Shown here piece after piece: positions 1-12,999 of a stretch of 64,000 nt of DNA (position 1 is its first letter; the number at the start of each line of letters is the position of its first letter). A program made the position numbers and the translations under genes. Below the pieces are notes generated by a model. The model saw only the letters and a list, made by a program, of their open reading frames with translations, had not been told where the DNA came from and did not search any database. This stretch comes from Rhea pennata (taxonomy: Eukaryota; Chordata; Aves; Rheiformes; Rheidae), in NCBI RefSeq assembly GCF_028389875.1, contig NC_084668.1:15705993-15769992 (forward strand). Reading direction: 5' to 3'.

Positions 1-3000
1 GGTTTTTCTTTATGCTTTCCATACAGTTTCTATTTTATCATGATATATGCCTAATTTAAGAATAAATCTTTTCAAAGATTACTGCAATTGGTGGGGAAAA
101 AAACAAAAGGGGATTTTTAGGTGATATATGATCGCACCAAAATGATACTTTAAAAATGGTGACATCACATTCCCTGGAGGTGGTGGACTACCTGTTTTAA
201 TATCCACATGTGGAGAAGTTGCAGTAAGAGTAGCTTTTGCCACGGAGCTTTTAAGTGCCACAGGGCTTTGATGTGTAGGACTGTTGTGAAACCAGCAATG
301 GCCATATGGCTCATTAGCAATGTTCTTGCTGAGATGACAAGCTGTAGGCTAAGACGGCTGAAGAATACCCACCAGCTCCTCCACTATTAGCTAGCACATT
401 ATGGAAATTCAGCCTTGACTACATAACACATCTAACAATGGGACTCAGTGTTATTGGAGGTGCTTCAGCAGCCAAAATGTGGGTTGAGTGGTACTGATAT
501 CAATGGCAATACATGGTGTGTAATTACATGGAGTTTGGTCATTGGCTTGCTGTTTGTTTGCCAAGAATTAATTTCTGCTTATGGCAGAAACAAAGAACCG
601 AGGGGAAAAAAAAAGAAAGAAAGAAATACATGAAAAGAATAGTGTTCAGCAATATGTGTCACTACATAGCTATATAATTCAACTCTCAAGAAGTATATAA
701 GACACCGAATTATATTGCACCCATCAGGATTTCCACCAGCGCATGGCTAATTCAGAAACAACAACTTACACATATATGTGATTCGCTTCACACCTTTTCT
801 GTGATCTCTACTGGATCTCTACTCTACTTGAATAAAAGCCTCAGTGCAGAATGTTATGATGTCACCAGCTAAGAAAGAGGTCCAAACCTTGCAAGGGTGA
901 ATCTGCCTCCCAACAAAGCTTTCAACTAACATTTAATTCCAGTTTTAAAAAAAAAAGAAAGGAGTAACAACCAAATCTTCTGCAGTCAGTCTTCCCAGGG
1001 CTGCACACACAGAGAGGCTTTCTAGTTCCTGATGTTTGGCTAACAGCCAGGAAGTCTTGAGTAGTCTCTCATTCTCCAATATCTTGGAAAGAAACTATCT
1101 AATCTCCCAGGAGGAACACTAGCAGATTCACTTGAAAGCCCTTCTCAATTTGACGTATGGATATGCTGATAAAATGCAACTCAACACCATATTCTCAGTT
1201 ACTGGAAACAATCATCTTTATCTGTTTTAACATCTAATAGAATGATCAATAGCATTTTAATAAAGCTTGCTGTAAGTCATATTTAACTCAAGTAAGATTT
1301 TGTATTGTATTTCTATTAAATTACAGTTTCTGCCATTCTTTAGTGTCCATTTCTGCTTTCCTTTCCATTCATGAATTTTTGTTTCATGAAAGCATGTGTG
1401 ATTATCAGGGCTATCCATACCTTTTCCAATATCCCTGTAATGCTATGCATTAGCACAGCCTTGTGCTCAGAAATTCTTCTACTGAACTGACAAGTCTCCC
1501 TTCCCTTCTGTTCAGCAGCCGCACAACGTACCTACCAATAGAGAAGTGGAGAATCAGAGATATTGTTACATCTCTCAGTTATCTGGGAAAGGGACAAAGA
1601 CCATTGTTCCATGAAGGGAGCCCAGAACTCTCACAGTCTTTGTTCCTTCATGACATGAGTGATGCTTCTGACACGAAGATGTAAGAAAGCAATTTCCCAA
1701 GTGAAAAATGAAAGGCGCTGCATAGAATCAGGAACAAGCTGATTCCCCTGAACAGCAAGGTGCTGGGCACATGCCAAAAGTTAAGCCATAACAATTAGTC
1801 ATACAGACTCCCACCCCAATAATTATTTTTCATAGTCTTCCCATTCAGTTCCTCTCCTCCCTCCTCCTCCCAGAAAACATCTGGCAGCTGCCTTTAAGTT
1901 TAACCAGACCTTTCATCTCTTAGCTCCATTGACTGCAATGAAAAATGAATTACAGGCCCAAGTAGGAGAGCAAACACTTCAGTGCCAGATTACTTTAAAT
2001 TTTTTATCTGATTGTTCAGGTCAGCTTACTAATCGTCTCACTCCAAGGTATAAGTTACACAGGTTTTAAAAGCCTGTTCCAATTTGTTCATTTTGTCCCA
2101 GCCCTCCCAGTCCAGTTCTTGTCCTTTCCTAATGTCAGATCAGGAAGTTTCTTCCTGTATTCTGACTGACCATTGCATAGATCCAGTCTTCACAAGGAGG
2201 GAGTGTTCTCCAAAAAAAACTTGTAACTTGAAAAAACAGTTTGGTCAAACCCCTCAAATCATGAGTTTTCAGTAAGGAAGAGCATAGTATAGTCCTAAAA
2301 TGAAGGTCACATTCCCACAGAATCCCCTACCCAAAGCAAAGGAACACTGAAGATTTAAAAGAAAACATTACCAGAATGTTGTTTTAACATGGGCCAAACA
2401 ATACATTTTCTAAAAACCAGTTTCATGACCAGAGCTGAATTGTTTCTGATAGAATTTCACCCTTTAATGAAATTCTCCTCCCTGCAATCAAGAGTAAATA
2501 AATAATAAGTCTAAGGGAAAAAAGAAACATCATTTTTAACCAAACAAATGACGAAGAGATCATTCTTCATTAAGACTATTTTGTTTCCAGCAGTTCTGTG
2601 CTATATAGTAAATTTTTTTGACATTGAACAGAGACTGAAGTAGTATTTTTGTTTGATCTTTCCTCTGCAGTAACATTTGTGGAACATGTTTGTGTCATTT
2701 CATCTAATATTCATTCTTCCTGTGCAATACCTTCCAGGTTCTTGCTCTTGCTCTCTACATGCAATGGATTGATGCGGAGTTGGAAAAATATATATAATCA
2801 TTAATTTCCCTCCTTGCCTAACTCTGAGTCTAAGCAGGACTTCACACCTTCCAAGGGATCTGTTTCATTTTATTAGTATTATTAGGGAAAATTAAACCTC
2901 TGTGAAAATACCATATAGTTTCTTTAAATTATACATTTTACATATATCTCTGTCGTCGCTATCCAGAGCATTTGCAAGAACGTTTTATTTCATAAAAGTA

Positions 3001-4205
3001 TGGGCACATTTTTCAACATAGCATTCTTCATCCTGTTGCTGGGAATGCAAGTTAAAGATTGAATTTCTTCAGTCCATTCTAAACTCTCAGATAATATTCT
3101 TCCAGAAAGCCTGAGAGAGTTATAGCATCATCTATCAGAGCTTTGCTGCAGGAGGATGCATTTGGGTAATGACACATTCTATTGCTACTACTAGGTTTCT
3201 GTGATGTTGTTAAGACCTTCATATCATTTTTAATGACATAATCAAAGCTGAGTTCAGATTTCCTTTTGGAATTCCTAGAAATTTCTGAAGTCTGTTCTGA
3301 AGAGAATGAGAAAATTCTTCGGATTCTGCAAGTAAACCAAAATCTGCTGCATCTCAAGTAAAGCTGAACCATTCGTAGCAACAGCATTTAGTGTTCTATT
3401 GACCATCACCAAGGTGAAGACGTCTTTTGCAGTTATGCATGCTGGTACCTATTGGTCATCACGAGAACTGAGAGTTTGACTGTTACAGCTAAAAGGAGAA
3501 GCTTCTCCAGGTTTAGCTAAGCAATTAATTTCTTCCAGAAAGACTGATGTCCCTCTTACATCCTTAGATAGGCAGGAACACTTAAAACACAAAGTGTATT
3601 GATAAAAGAATATGGTGAGATAGCAAGTAAAAAATACAAGTAGCTTCCTGCAAGTTTCTATCCACCAGAGCACAACGTACATTCAACAAGTATTCATTTT
3701 CAATAGCCTATATTAAAACACAAATTTTAGTTCCATTTGTTCTAATGAGAAATTAGCATAAATATTTTGTCCCACTGCAGCTAGAAAATCACTTTTGAGA
3801 AGGCTCCACTCAGCTGCACAATATCATATAGACAATATAGGGGCACCAAAGGCTTCTATGAGTTAACAAGTGTGAAAACAATTACTTACCCAGCAGAGTA
3901 GTAAACTTTGCCCTTTGCAGTTTATTTGCTTTTAAAGCCCTTCAGAATGAAAGTGATGTATTTCCTGATAAATATACGGAAAAGGAAGATTATTTGAAAT
4001 CTCATTAAGAGATCCATCTGCACCAAGTCAACAATAAAATAATTAGGCCTTAGGTTAATTTTCTACTGTCTTCTGGAGTACCAGGAAGCCAGAACTCCTA
4101 ATAAAAATATTTCCTATATGGAAAAAAAAGTTAGTTGAAAGTAGGTGACATGCACTGTCAGTACTGCAAAGCTAAGGAGAAAAGAAACCTTGCCAAAGTG
4201 AACAA
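1..4205. other. Noncoding sequence, no gene recognised
   Basis: Only short, frequently interrupted frames occur here and none resembles a known protein. Visible content is minor: an A-rich purine stretch near 604-628, a run of A near 945-957, and a 9-bp inverted repeat at 2451-2459 / 2468-2476 (arms agaatttca / tgaaattct). A phrase like 'ccattgactgcaatg' near 1927 resembles a short motif common in old amniote interspersed repeats, but it is too short to assign. I see nothing else that can be supported. Confidence 0.6.
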
Positions 4206-4209
4206 CCTT

Positions 4210-4262
4210 CTATCACTTGTTTTTCTTTATCACTTTTATCACTTCTATCATTTATCACTTGT
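4210..4262. repeat. Short degenerate tandem repeat, unit about TTTATCACT
   Basis: The core 'tatcact' recurs four times (one further unit is degenerate) with spacing of about 9 to 17 bases. The 11-mer tatcacttgtt stands at both the left and right edges. This looks like a small local tandem duplication rather than a transposon. No function is inferred. Confidence 0.6.
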
Positions 4263-4264
4263 TA

Positions 4265-6425
4265 AATGCTTAGGGCCATAAAACCTACTGACTACTGACT
4301 TTTAAGCAAAGGGGGATTGTAAGGAGTCCCCATGTCCTTCCAATTAAGGATAGTGGAATGAAAGTAATCTATAAAGAAATTTAGGACAAAAATAAGTAGC
4401 CAACCCAAGAAATCTATGAAGTGAGTAATCCCAGGTGACTTGGCCAAGTTGGCCTTCCTAGACAAAGAAAGTGACAGGGTTTATGAGGAGCTACAAACAC
4501 AGAAACAAGAGCCTCCAGTCGTTCCACGAGCAAGGCCTCTGACTGTGCCCAGATTTACACTGAAATTTCATTAAAGTGTACTATTTTTTTTTCTCCTACA
4601 TCAGTATAACTTAGTTAGTGAAATTCCTCATAGGGAAAAATAAAATAATCTTTCCAAAGAGGTATATCCTCTGTTTTAGAAGGGTGTATGTAGCTGTTTG
4701 GGTGCATAGCATTTACATGCCTTTTAAATTGTCATATCATGGTTGCTGTGGCTGGACCAATTTACTAAACTAGTTTAATCAGAACAGCACAATTTCCTAC
4801 ATACAGGCAAGATCTGGATGCAAAAAAAAGCAGAAGTAAAAAGAACTCTGTATCTTGGAAGAAGGACAGTCTTTCCGCTTTTTTGTTTCTGGCTATGTTT
4901 TCTAGGTTGCTACTGATGCTCAGGAAAACTGCAATACCTTTCACATATTTATTAACATATTTACTAACAACGTGCCCTGACTGCATGTCACCTGACTGAA
5001 ATGATCTTGCAAACTGTATAATTTCATTATTTCTTCTAGCTCACACGACAAGATACCAATACAAATCCCATTTCTTAATCTCTTTTGCTAAATCTGTACG
5101 ACTGTTACACTTCTCCCCACTGTACCTATCAACCCAAGCAGGAACAAGATCAGGGAATGATTTGTGTCCCCAGATGTGTATGTCCTAATTTTGTATGGAT
5201 CATTTGACAGAGATGTAAGCAAATGCCTTGCTTTACTTCACAGAAGAGGAAAAGCATCTCAAGTCACTCTGGTCACCTCCGACTTACATGACTGTAAGTC
5301 ACTCCTGTCACTGTGGCTCTGTTTCAGAACAGCTGCTTCATTCCATGGTGATTACGAGCAGCTCTGTTAGCACAGGTCTCTCTGATCTGCATGCAACCTC
5401 AATAATCTCTGCATCAACATCTGCCGCTGGCTTGTGAGCGCCATCAGCTACAAACAAAATACTTTCCAGAGGATCTTATAACCTCCGATTGCACCAGTGA
5501 AAATGGACTTTTCAATAACTTTAACAGCATCTGAAAGAGGCTACAGATGCTGAGTAGAATCTATAACTTGGAACAGCAGCTGGATCAGATGCTGTAAGAC
5601 CAGAGCAATCTGTGGGGTAGAAAGGCTGTGCTGGTGGGCTAATGCACAAACATGCAGACCCAGGAAGGCAGATGATCTTTTCCACAGTACCCTGGGAACT
5701 TTGGAAAGTAAGCCCATAAATCCTAGCATCTGCACTATGAAAATACCGCTATAATTTCTGATTCAAGAACAGCTTAGCCACAAAGACAGGCTTAATTAAC
5801 CCAGCACCTATTTGTGTTTGTTAAAACTTAATTACAATATAGTCTGAGAGGAATCTATTCTGAGAGCTGAGTCAGATGGGAGTAGGAATTGCTGTAGGCA
5901 CTCACTATGAAGACCAAGCTGTGGAGCTCAGAAATGTTTTATTACCATACAGCAAAGAAAACCTCTCCTTGAATTTCTCTGTACTTGCACATGGACAGGC
6001 AAAGTCCAGGTAGGGTTTGCCTGCAAAAGACTGTGGTTTCTTGTTGTTTGGATCCAGGATTTTAGCTTAGCCCACAGGCAGGTGATATAAGTTAGTACAG
6101 ATCCCTTGACTTCAGTGCAGCTACTTTGACTTTAAAAGAATGGGGTAATGTAAATGAGTCAAGGATCTGATCCATGAACTGGTTGCAAATTCAGTTCCAG
6201 ATAAGAAACAGTTCCAAAAAAGCTGGATCCAAGACTTATGGCTGGGTATGATTTTAGTTATGTTTCCTACAATAATTCATGTTGCAGTAGGTAAATTGGA
6301 GGATTAAACTGACCTCAAACACAGCAAACAAATAGCATCTTTGAAAGCAAAGGGAGCTGATCCTTTCTAAATTATATTGGCAGAATCTTAATTTTGCAGA
6401 ACTGATGGTTTTTGTTTTATCTCCT
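4265..6425. other. Noncoding sequence with one small palindrome and one repeat-like patch
   Basis: No gene is recognised. A perfect 8-bp inverted repeat with a 4-base loop lies at 5281-5300 (gacttaca / tgtaagtc). Around 6095-6180 the phrases 'cttgacttcagtgcag' and 'ggatctgatcc' resemble a short repeat common in bird and turtle genomes, whose usual form contains 'ttgacttcaatgg' and 'gatcaggcc'. The match is partial and only suggestive. Confidence 0.5.
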
Positions 6426-6430
6426 CAGCA

Positions 6431-6610
6431 CAGTTAATCTGACAATGTGCTACTGTAATTATGAGCGAAGGCAAACTTGCAGGCATTCTAGGGAGAGTAT
6501 TCTTTTAGCAGAAAAAAAATGAAGAAATCTGCTATTGTGCATTAATGACTTCATTAAACAAATTTCTCCGGATTTTGTGAGGGGGACTGAAATGATGGGC
6601 AAGAATTATC
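6431..6610. promoter_or_regulatory. Candidate regulatory element (homeodomain-like motif cluster)
   Basis: The sequence has several TAAT/ATTA cores close together (gtaattatg near 6456, gcattaatgac near 6539, cattaaac near 6552), mixed with non-repetitive, moderately GC-balanced sequence and no frame of note. This texture is typical of conserved noncoding enhancers near developmental genes, but the call is inference. AT-rich DNA yields such cores by chance, and conservation cannot be judged from one sequence. Confidence 0.25.
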
Positions 6611-9600
6611 TTCTTCAAACATCTGGGAGCAGAGCACAGCTGGCGCCGTATTGGAGCTTGGCAAGCAGAGAGCTATGAGACATACTCGAGTACATAAGAG
6701 AGGCTCTTATAAAGCTGAATCATTTGGGCAATTAACACTCAAAGCAATTTTCACACAAGCCCTTGATATATGAAATCTGAGTTTTACATAAGTGACAGGA
6801 AGGCTTCTGTACGCAGACAGCTCCAGCACTGCTGTGGGACTTCAAGGTTTATGAAGGGGAAAATGCTTTCCAAGATAGGAGGTACCTTAAACAATTTTTT
6901 CTGCTTATTTGAAATGGAAGGCTTGCTGACAATGTTTTACTACTAACAGCCTGTCCAAATTTACTTAATTCACAGAAGTATTCAGATCAAGGACAAAAAT
7001 TTAGAAGTTCTGCATCACAAACATATGATGTCTTAAAGGACTAAAGAAATAACATTTAATTGATTCTTATCTCTTGCACAACAGAGGCCCTAAGACCTAA
7101 GAAAGGGTTTGAGCTGGGAAGTCTCTCTTAAAAAGGTGCACTGTGCAATTTTCCTCACATTTTCTGCAGAAAGCAACAGCTTAAAGCAATGGCAGGAAAC
7201 CTGAACAACAGAGAAGAAAAATACAGATTTCAGAAGACTGCATTCGATTAATCCAACGTCCTGAAAAGTAATTGATGTAAAAAAACAAACACCATTAAAG
7301 AGTGTCAAAATTAAACTTACCTCTTTAATGTTAAAAGGCTACATGTAAAGCAGTTCACTGGCTCAGAATTCCCCCAAATCTAGAAGCTAGATCCTGCTGG
7401 ATCTGTAATATTTAGAATCTGTAATCCTGCTCATACGGCAGCCAGAAATTATGATAGGCAGGTAAAGAGGTAAAATGTGAAGTTAGTCACAGACAAGAAG
7501 ATTAGAAATAGAAAACAGAATTTGTTCTGCCATCATCCATAACCAAAGTACTTTGCAGAGTAAAGGTATGACTCTTAAATCTAAAATATAAGCTAAGAGT
7601 CTGAACAACTTTCTTCTCCCACAGACTTCTCTCAGTTTGTGAATTGGTGAGAAAAGGTTTGATGTTCACAAAATTAATTTTCCTTCTTTTTGAATGTTTA
7701 GGTTATTTTCCCCATTTTTTACTTATTTACAAGACTGAATAATATAGAAGTCAGAAGAAGAATACTCCAAATTAGACTGCTCCATTGCTTCTGCAGGAAA
7801 GTGATTTCAGATACTCTTTGGAAAGGAATATTGTGATTTAATAGCAACACAAGGAAGGTTATTTAGAAGACAAAGTTACACAGAGCATACACTGCCTACA
7901 GTTCTGCTCTTATGCTATCAGCTGGTTTTGATAAAGCTACTCAATTTCCACAGAGATAACTGAGAACAGAATCAGCCTCAAGACCCCTGGATTTATTAGG
8001 GTTTTTAAAGTCAGAATTGAACCCTATCTTCAAAAGCAGCCTTCCTATCAGTAAGTGCTTCATAGCAAGAAATAGAGTTACACAGTGAGATACTTTAGAC
8101 CTAGCAAAAAAATTGAACAGAGATGCCTTCAAGAGGCAGACCTATGTATCTGAGGCATGCCAGAAAGCCTATCTTTACTACCTAATAAGGTCAATAACGT
8201 AGACTTTATTTATGCATTGCTACTAAACCACACAATAGCACTTCAGCACTAAGTGCCACAAACTCATTTCAGCCTAAACCTATATTCTACCAAAGCTATT
8301 TTGGAATTCAATAACCAGGAACTTTTTATCAGAGATTCTAAACTCCCAACATATCTTGCTTTTTAACACTGACTCAATCTCTGCACACCTGGGTTTCGTT
8401 ACCAAGAATATTGGTATTATCCATGAAGCACAAATCTTGCTAATCACCTGGGGTTTGAAATAAACAGAGTAACTGGATGTAGTTAACTGTCTGTAGTAGC
8501 TTCCACTAAGAAGCTAATCTTCCTGCCTGGTGGCCTCTTAGGTTGCAAATATTCTCTTATTTACTAAATAGCTATAGCTGGGGAGAAGCTTTTATAAGGA
8601 AGTTTTTCAGTCAACCCCCTTTTACCTAGAGGGGTGTAAAATAGGGTGTGTTTTTTGCTTGGTGTTTCAGAATGTATTTGTAGTCATAGATGGAGTGAAT
8701 TTTGAAAGGGGGGGGGAATTGGCATTTGTTATTATAGTAAGAAAATGCAACAGTCTTCAGTGAAGGGTGCCTGAAAATACAGAAATTCTCTTTTCTGTCA
8801 AGAATAGGACAGTATGAACTAGGGAAGAAGGTTTATATTTCTGTATGATGCTGTGTGACTATTCTACCTAAGGCTGATTTTCTAGGGGAGCAGGATCCTT
8901 AGTGTGATGTAATTTTCTTTCACTTTCCCCCTTCCCTACCTTCTGCTTGGAATGACTTGTGCTTCTCAGTCAGATGCCACCCTTGCACCGCTCTCTCGTT
9001 CAGACACAAGCTACGTCTAACCTGTCAGGAGCTACACCCAGCACAGCTTGTTCTCTCCTCCATGCAGCACCGCTCTGCTCTGCTCTCCTGCTGTCCCTCT
9101 GCTATCCAAAATCTTGACTGCATAGAGCCCTTATTTCTTTACTAGTAGAGCACTTGCTTCCCACCAGTTAATACTAAGTCTAGTTTCCTGCGCAGTGAGC
9201 TTTACTTTGAGCTTATTTTGTCTCTAGTTGATTCAGGCCAACAACTCTTCCCCCTTCCTCATACTGGCATCCCAGTAAACTGTGCAGATGCAATTAGAGG
9301 TTGGCTTTGGTATCCCAAGGAATAGTGTAGCTCTCTCTCTAAGGTAAATATAGCATAAAAACTTCACTGGATCAGCAAAAGGCTCGTGTAGCCTTTTACC
9401 TTGCCTCCAGTTCTTACCAACTGCAGATACATAAGGGAAGAATACAAGATCAATGCAAATTTACAATGCAATTTTCCTGGATTATTCTCCAGACATATGG
9501 TATAGGGATTTCCTATATCAGAAGAAGGTCTTTGCAGTCCTCAGAATGTAATGGATTTTTCTTTCATTAATTTATAGGCTAATGTTTTGAGTTCATATAA

Positions 9601-11190
9601 ACCTTTTTGTGTATAAGACATCCTGAAGCAAGGAGATGCACAGCTCAACAGCACATGTGATAAACCAATACTTCCCTTTCTTTGCTCTGAATCTGCCCCT
9701 GATGTTTTCTTAGGATAGTCTGCTAGTCTTTGTATTAGAACAGATGACGACCATCCTTGGTGGTCCCCTTGCTTCTTGGAAGCCCAGTCCACTTCCTGAG
9801 TAGCTACTTGAGGCAGCAAAAGTAACATGACCTGTCTTATAGGAGGAAAGCTGCTGCAGCACTTTCAAATAAAGTGAGAGTAAATTAGCTGGAAAATGGC
9901 ATCCTTTAGATATTTTCCTTTGTGCTCTCAAACTTCTGTAAACTTTTAAAGCCTTTGGCTTTTAATTTTTGAAAAATCTATTCTATTGATAATGAACAGT
10001 TGTTTCAAAATTCATTGGACTGAATGAGGACTAATTTACAAGGCAATATCCTTCACAGACTTGAGCCCAAAGTTTGCCTTATCTTAGAACGACTGGCTTA
10101 TGGAACCCAGATAAACTGGTGGAAGGAATCTTTGCTAGCATAAAGCAGCTGCAAACTGGGAGACAGGATAAATTCTAGTCATGGAGGTGACATATTTCAC
10201 ACTAGCTGACAGCATGGAAAATTATCAGGATGTTTCACCTACACCTCACTCCTGTTTGTTTTTGCAATCATAAAGATATTCTTTACCAAGGTTAAATAAG
10301 ACTTCATTTGTCTTTTCTTGAAACATGAAACATCTCTGCGTTAGAACCAGGGAATTACAAGCCTAAACTTTAGAGTACCTAGCTTGTCTTGCTATGGGTT
10401 ATCCCTAGTGAGCTGGAGGTAGATACAGAATTGTTCCTCATCAGAGAGGGTGGCATGGTGAACAGAAGTCAGTAAGGGCAGTCACGGGTTTTGCTTTGAA
10501 AGTTTGATCTACCCAAACAAAATGTGTCTTAGCTAAGAGAAATGGAGTATTTCTGATATAAAGATAGTAAGTGAGGAACTGCACCCTGGTAACCAGTGAA
10601 TCATATTTAGAGTTCACAACAAAAGAACAATTCAACATACTTCACCAGGGAGATATGATGACTGAACAAACCCAGTTCTTGGATAAACCAGCAGGCAAAC
10701 ACTGCAGAAAAGGGGAGAGATGATTTTAATTCCCCGTCTGGTATACTGTTCACCTGGAATGCTTCCTGCATACTGGAATGGCATATCAAGTTCTGGTGTT
10801 GACATTTTAAAGAGGATGTTGAAAAACTACAGGGTGTGCAGGGAGGAGACACAAACATAGCTCAAGGGATGGAGAAAAATATTTACAGGGAGAGAATTTG
10901 ATCTTATCTCAAAGAAGACCGAAACAGCCATGATTAGTGCGTTAGTAACCTTCCTGGGGAGAAAATAGCATATACAAAATGATCCTTTAATCTTGCAGAG
11001 AAAAGCGTAACAGACAATTTATGGAAATTGAAATTGGGCAAATTCATATTAAACATTTTTTAATGAGTGTGATTAACCATTGAAATATACAGAAACACAA
11101 CATAACAGATTCTTGTTCTCCACAGCTATATCCGTACTAATACGTAAAAGAATCCAAGGCTCTCACCCACCACACCAGAATCTTTCTCTC
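6611..11190. other. Noncoding sequence, no gene recognised
   Basis: Short interrupted frames only. A run of nine G lies at 8708-8716. On the minus strand, near 7310-7318, the sequence gag|gtaagt resembles a splice donor, but no open frame with a matching acceptor and plausible protein abuts it. No recognisable transposon was found in this stretch. Confidence 0.6.
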
Positions 11191-11197
11191 TACATAA

Positions 11198-11219
11198 ATA
11201 TGGGCCAAATGGCCCATAT
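11198..11219. repeat. Near-perfect 22-bp palindrome
   Basis: Two exact 10-bp arms (atatgggcca and tggcccatat) are separated by two A residues. The site could form a tight cruciform or bind a dimeric factor. It lies in unique-looking sequence with no adjacent repeat, and I do not recognise it as a named operator. A 10-bp perfect inverted repeat with a 2-base spacer can arise by chance in 64 kb, so function is not claimed. Confidence 0.75.
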
Positions 11220-11224
11220 GCTTT

Positions 11225-12965
11225 CATGGCTTCAGGTCAAAACTGCATGTGTTATCTAAGCCAAAACACAATGCAGATTTTTGGGCTCTATCCAAGAGTA
11301 ATAGTGTGAGACTGAATGGCTGAGAACTTGGACTTTTTCATCTAAGGGTCGCATTTTAGCCAGCAGATCTACAAATCTACACAGCTTGTTTACAAAATAT
11401 CTGGAATACCCAGATATTTTGGGTAAATAAGGATTTGACCAAAGCAAACTTGCTTACAAAAATCTTTTACCTGCATAGAGGGCAAGCACTGCCTGAGGTA
11501 GTAAAACCACCGTTACAACTCTGCCTCACGCGTGACTAAAGCCAGTAGATTCTGCTCCTGCAAATAACGGTGCAGGAGGCCTGTCAGCTGCTCCAGCACT
11601 GTTTAACCTGCAGGCATTGTTGCTTGTGTTGCTGTATACAAAAATGTGTTACAATGTTATCGCTCACTCCAGCAGATATAGTGCTGCTAATTATCCCATC
11701 ATGTAGTCAGTTTGCAGTGATATAAATAGCCCAGTTAGTGTCACTTTACATTATCCAGCAGAGAACCTCCCAAGCCCGGATAGGGCACAAAAATTGCTTA
11801 GAAAGGAAAGCAGATCACTTTAAAGACAGATGCTGTGAATTTCCCATACATGCATTTCAGATACTGCTGTTTGCTTGAATCAAATCAGTAAAGAAGGGAA
11901 ATTGGAACTGATTAATTGTGGGAAGAAAGAGATGTATTAGTAAAAAATCATATTGCTGAGAACTCACCAAAAGCAGAGATGTAGAGGTTGATGTCAACAA
12001 ACCTAGTCGATATGCTTCACACTTCCCCCTTCCAAATGAACTCCATCACTTGCATCGCTTTTTGCTCCCTGCAAAGGGCCGTATCCCCGTGTTGCCGACA
12101 CAACAGCTTCCTCTACTGCCATGCCGTAAGGGCTTTACTGATCACATTTGAGGTCCATCCTCCTGCTGGGAAATGCTGCTAAACTGGAGCCAGACCGCCT
12201 ATTCAAGCAAGTGGTTCAACACAATGGCAAATTAAATGTGGGAGATGATGCCTGATAAAAAGGATTCCCAAATTTCAAACCAAGATTTTCAGGCCGTAAA
12301 TAAGCAAAATCAGGAGGGTGTTGTGACACGCAGGCTGTGTTGGACCATTTTTATATGTGCATATGCCTGGAATAGCTAGAGATTCTGGTCCAAAATCCTC
12401 AAATTCCAGATGGTAAATGTATCTAAAATAGGGAAAAATAATATGCATGGAAGAATATTATTATTATAAGCCTCTATAAGGAAAGTTTAGTAAAAGCTGA
12501 GAAGTACAGACCATTCTAACTGTTGGAGAGGGAGTTGACAGAACAGGCTATTAAGATCAAGCAGAGCAAAAGAAAATTTAGGCTCTGTTAATGAAAATTT
12601 GCTGGCACTGTGAAACTGTACTAAGCAGCAGAATGCCCAAAAGGAAGCAAAGTGACTTCATTTCACCTCTGAAGAATAAAGAGAATAGTCCTGCTTAATT
12701 CTGAAAAGGAGGTGACACAGGGGTCTGAAACAACTTTCTTACTCCCCAAATTCTGTGATCGTTACTGGCATTGTAGTCCTTTCATCTGCACTACGTGATA
12801 CACTCGCACTTGCCTTCTGTATTGCTTGTGCTGTCTCTCTGGCGTACAGACAAGATATATATACTAGGAGTAACACAGTTCTTTATCATGCCCTATTTGA
12901 TTCCAGGAGCAGCATTTGGCTTCCTTGGGGCTGAAGACTGGAAGTTCTTCTACCAGCAGGTTGCC
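11225..12965. other. Noncoding sequence, no gene recognised
   Basis: Nothing distinctive was found apart from ordinary AT-rich vertebrate noncoding sequence. Frames are short and show no protein-like motif. Confidence 0.55.
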
Positions 12966-12968
12966 ACA

Positions 12969-12998
12969 TATATGCATATGCATATGCATATGCATATA
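12969..12998. repeat. Microsatellite, unit ATGCAT
   Basis: About five copies of the self-complementary hexamer ATGCAT run in tandem, flanked by TATA steps. Because the unit is palindromic, either strand can fold on itself. The core also resembles half of the POU octamer, which is noted only as an observation. An apparent frame running through it (His-Met repeats) is an artefact of the repeat. Confidence 0.85.
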
Positions 12999-12999
12999 A

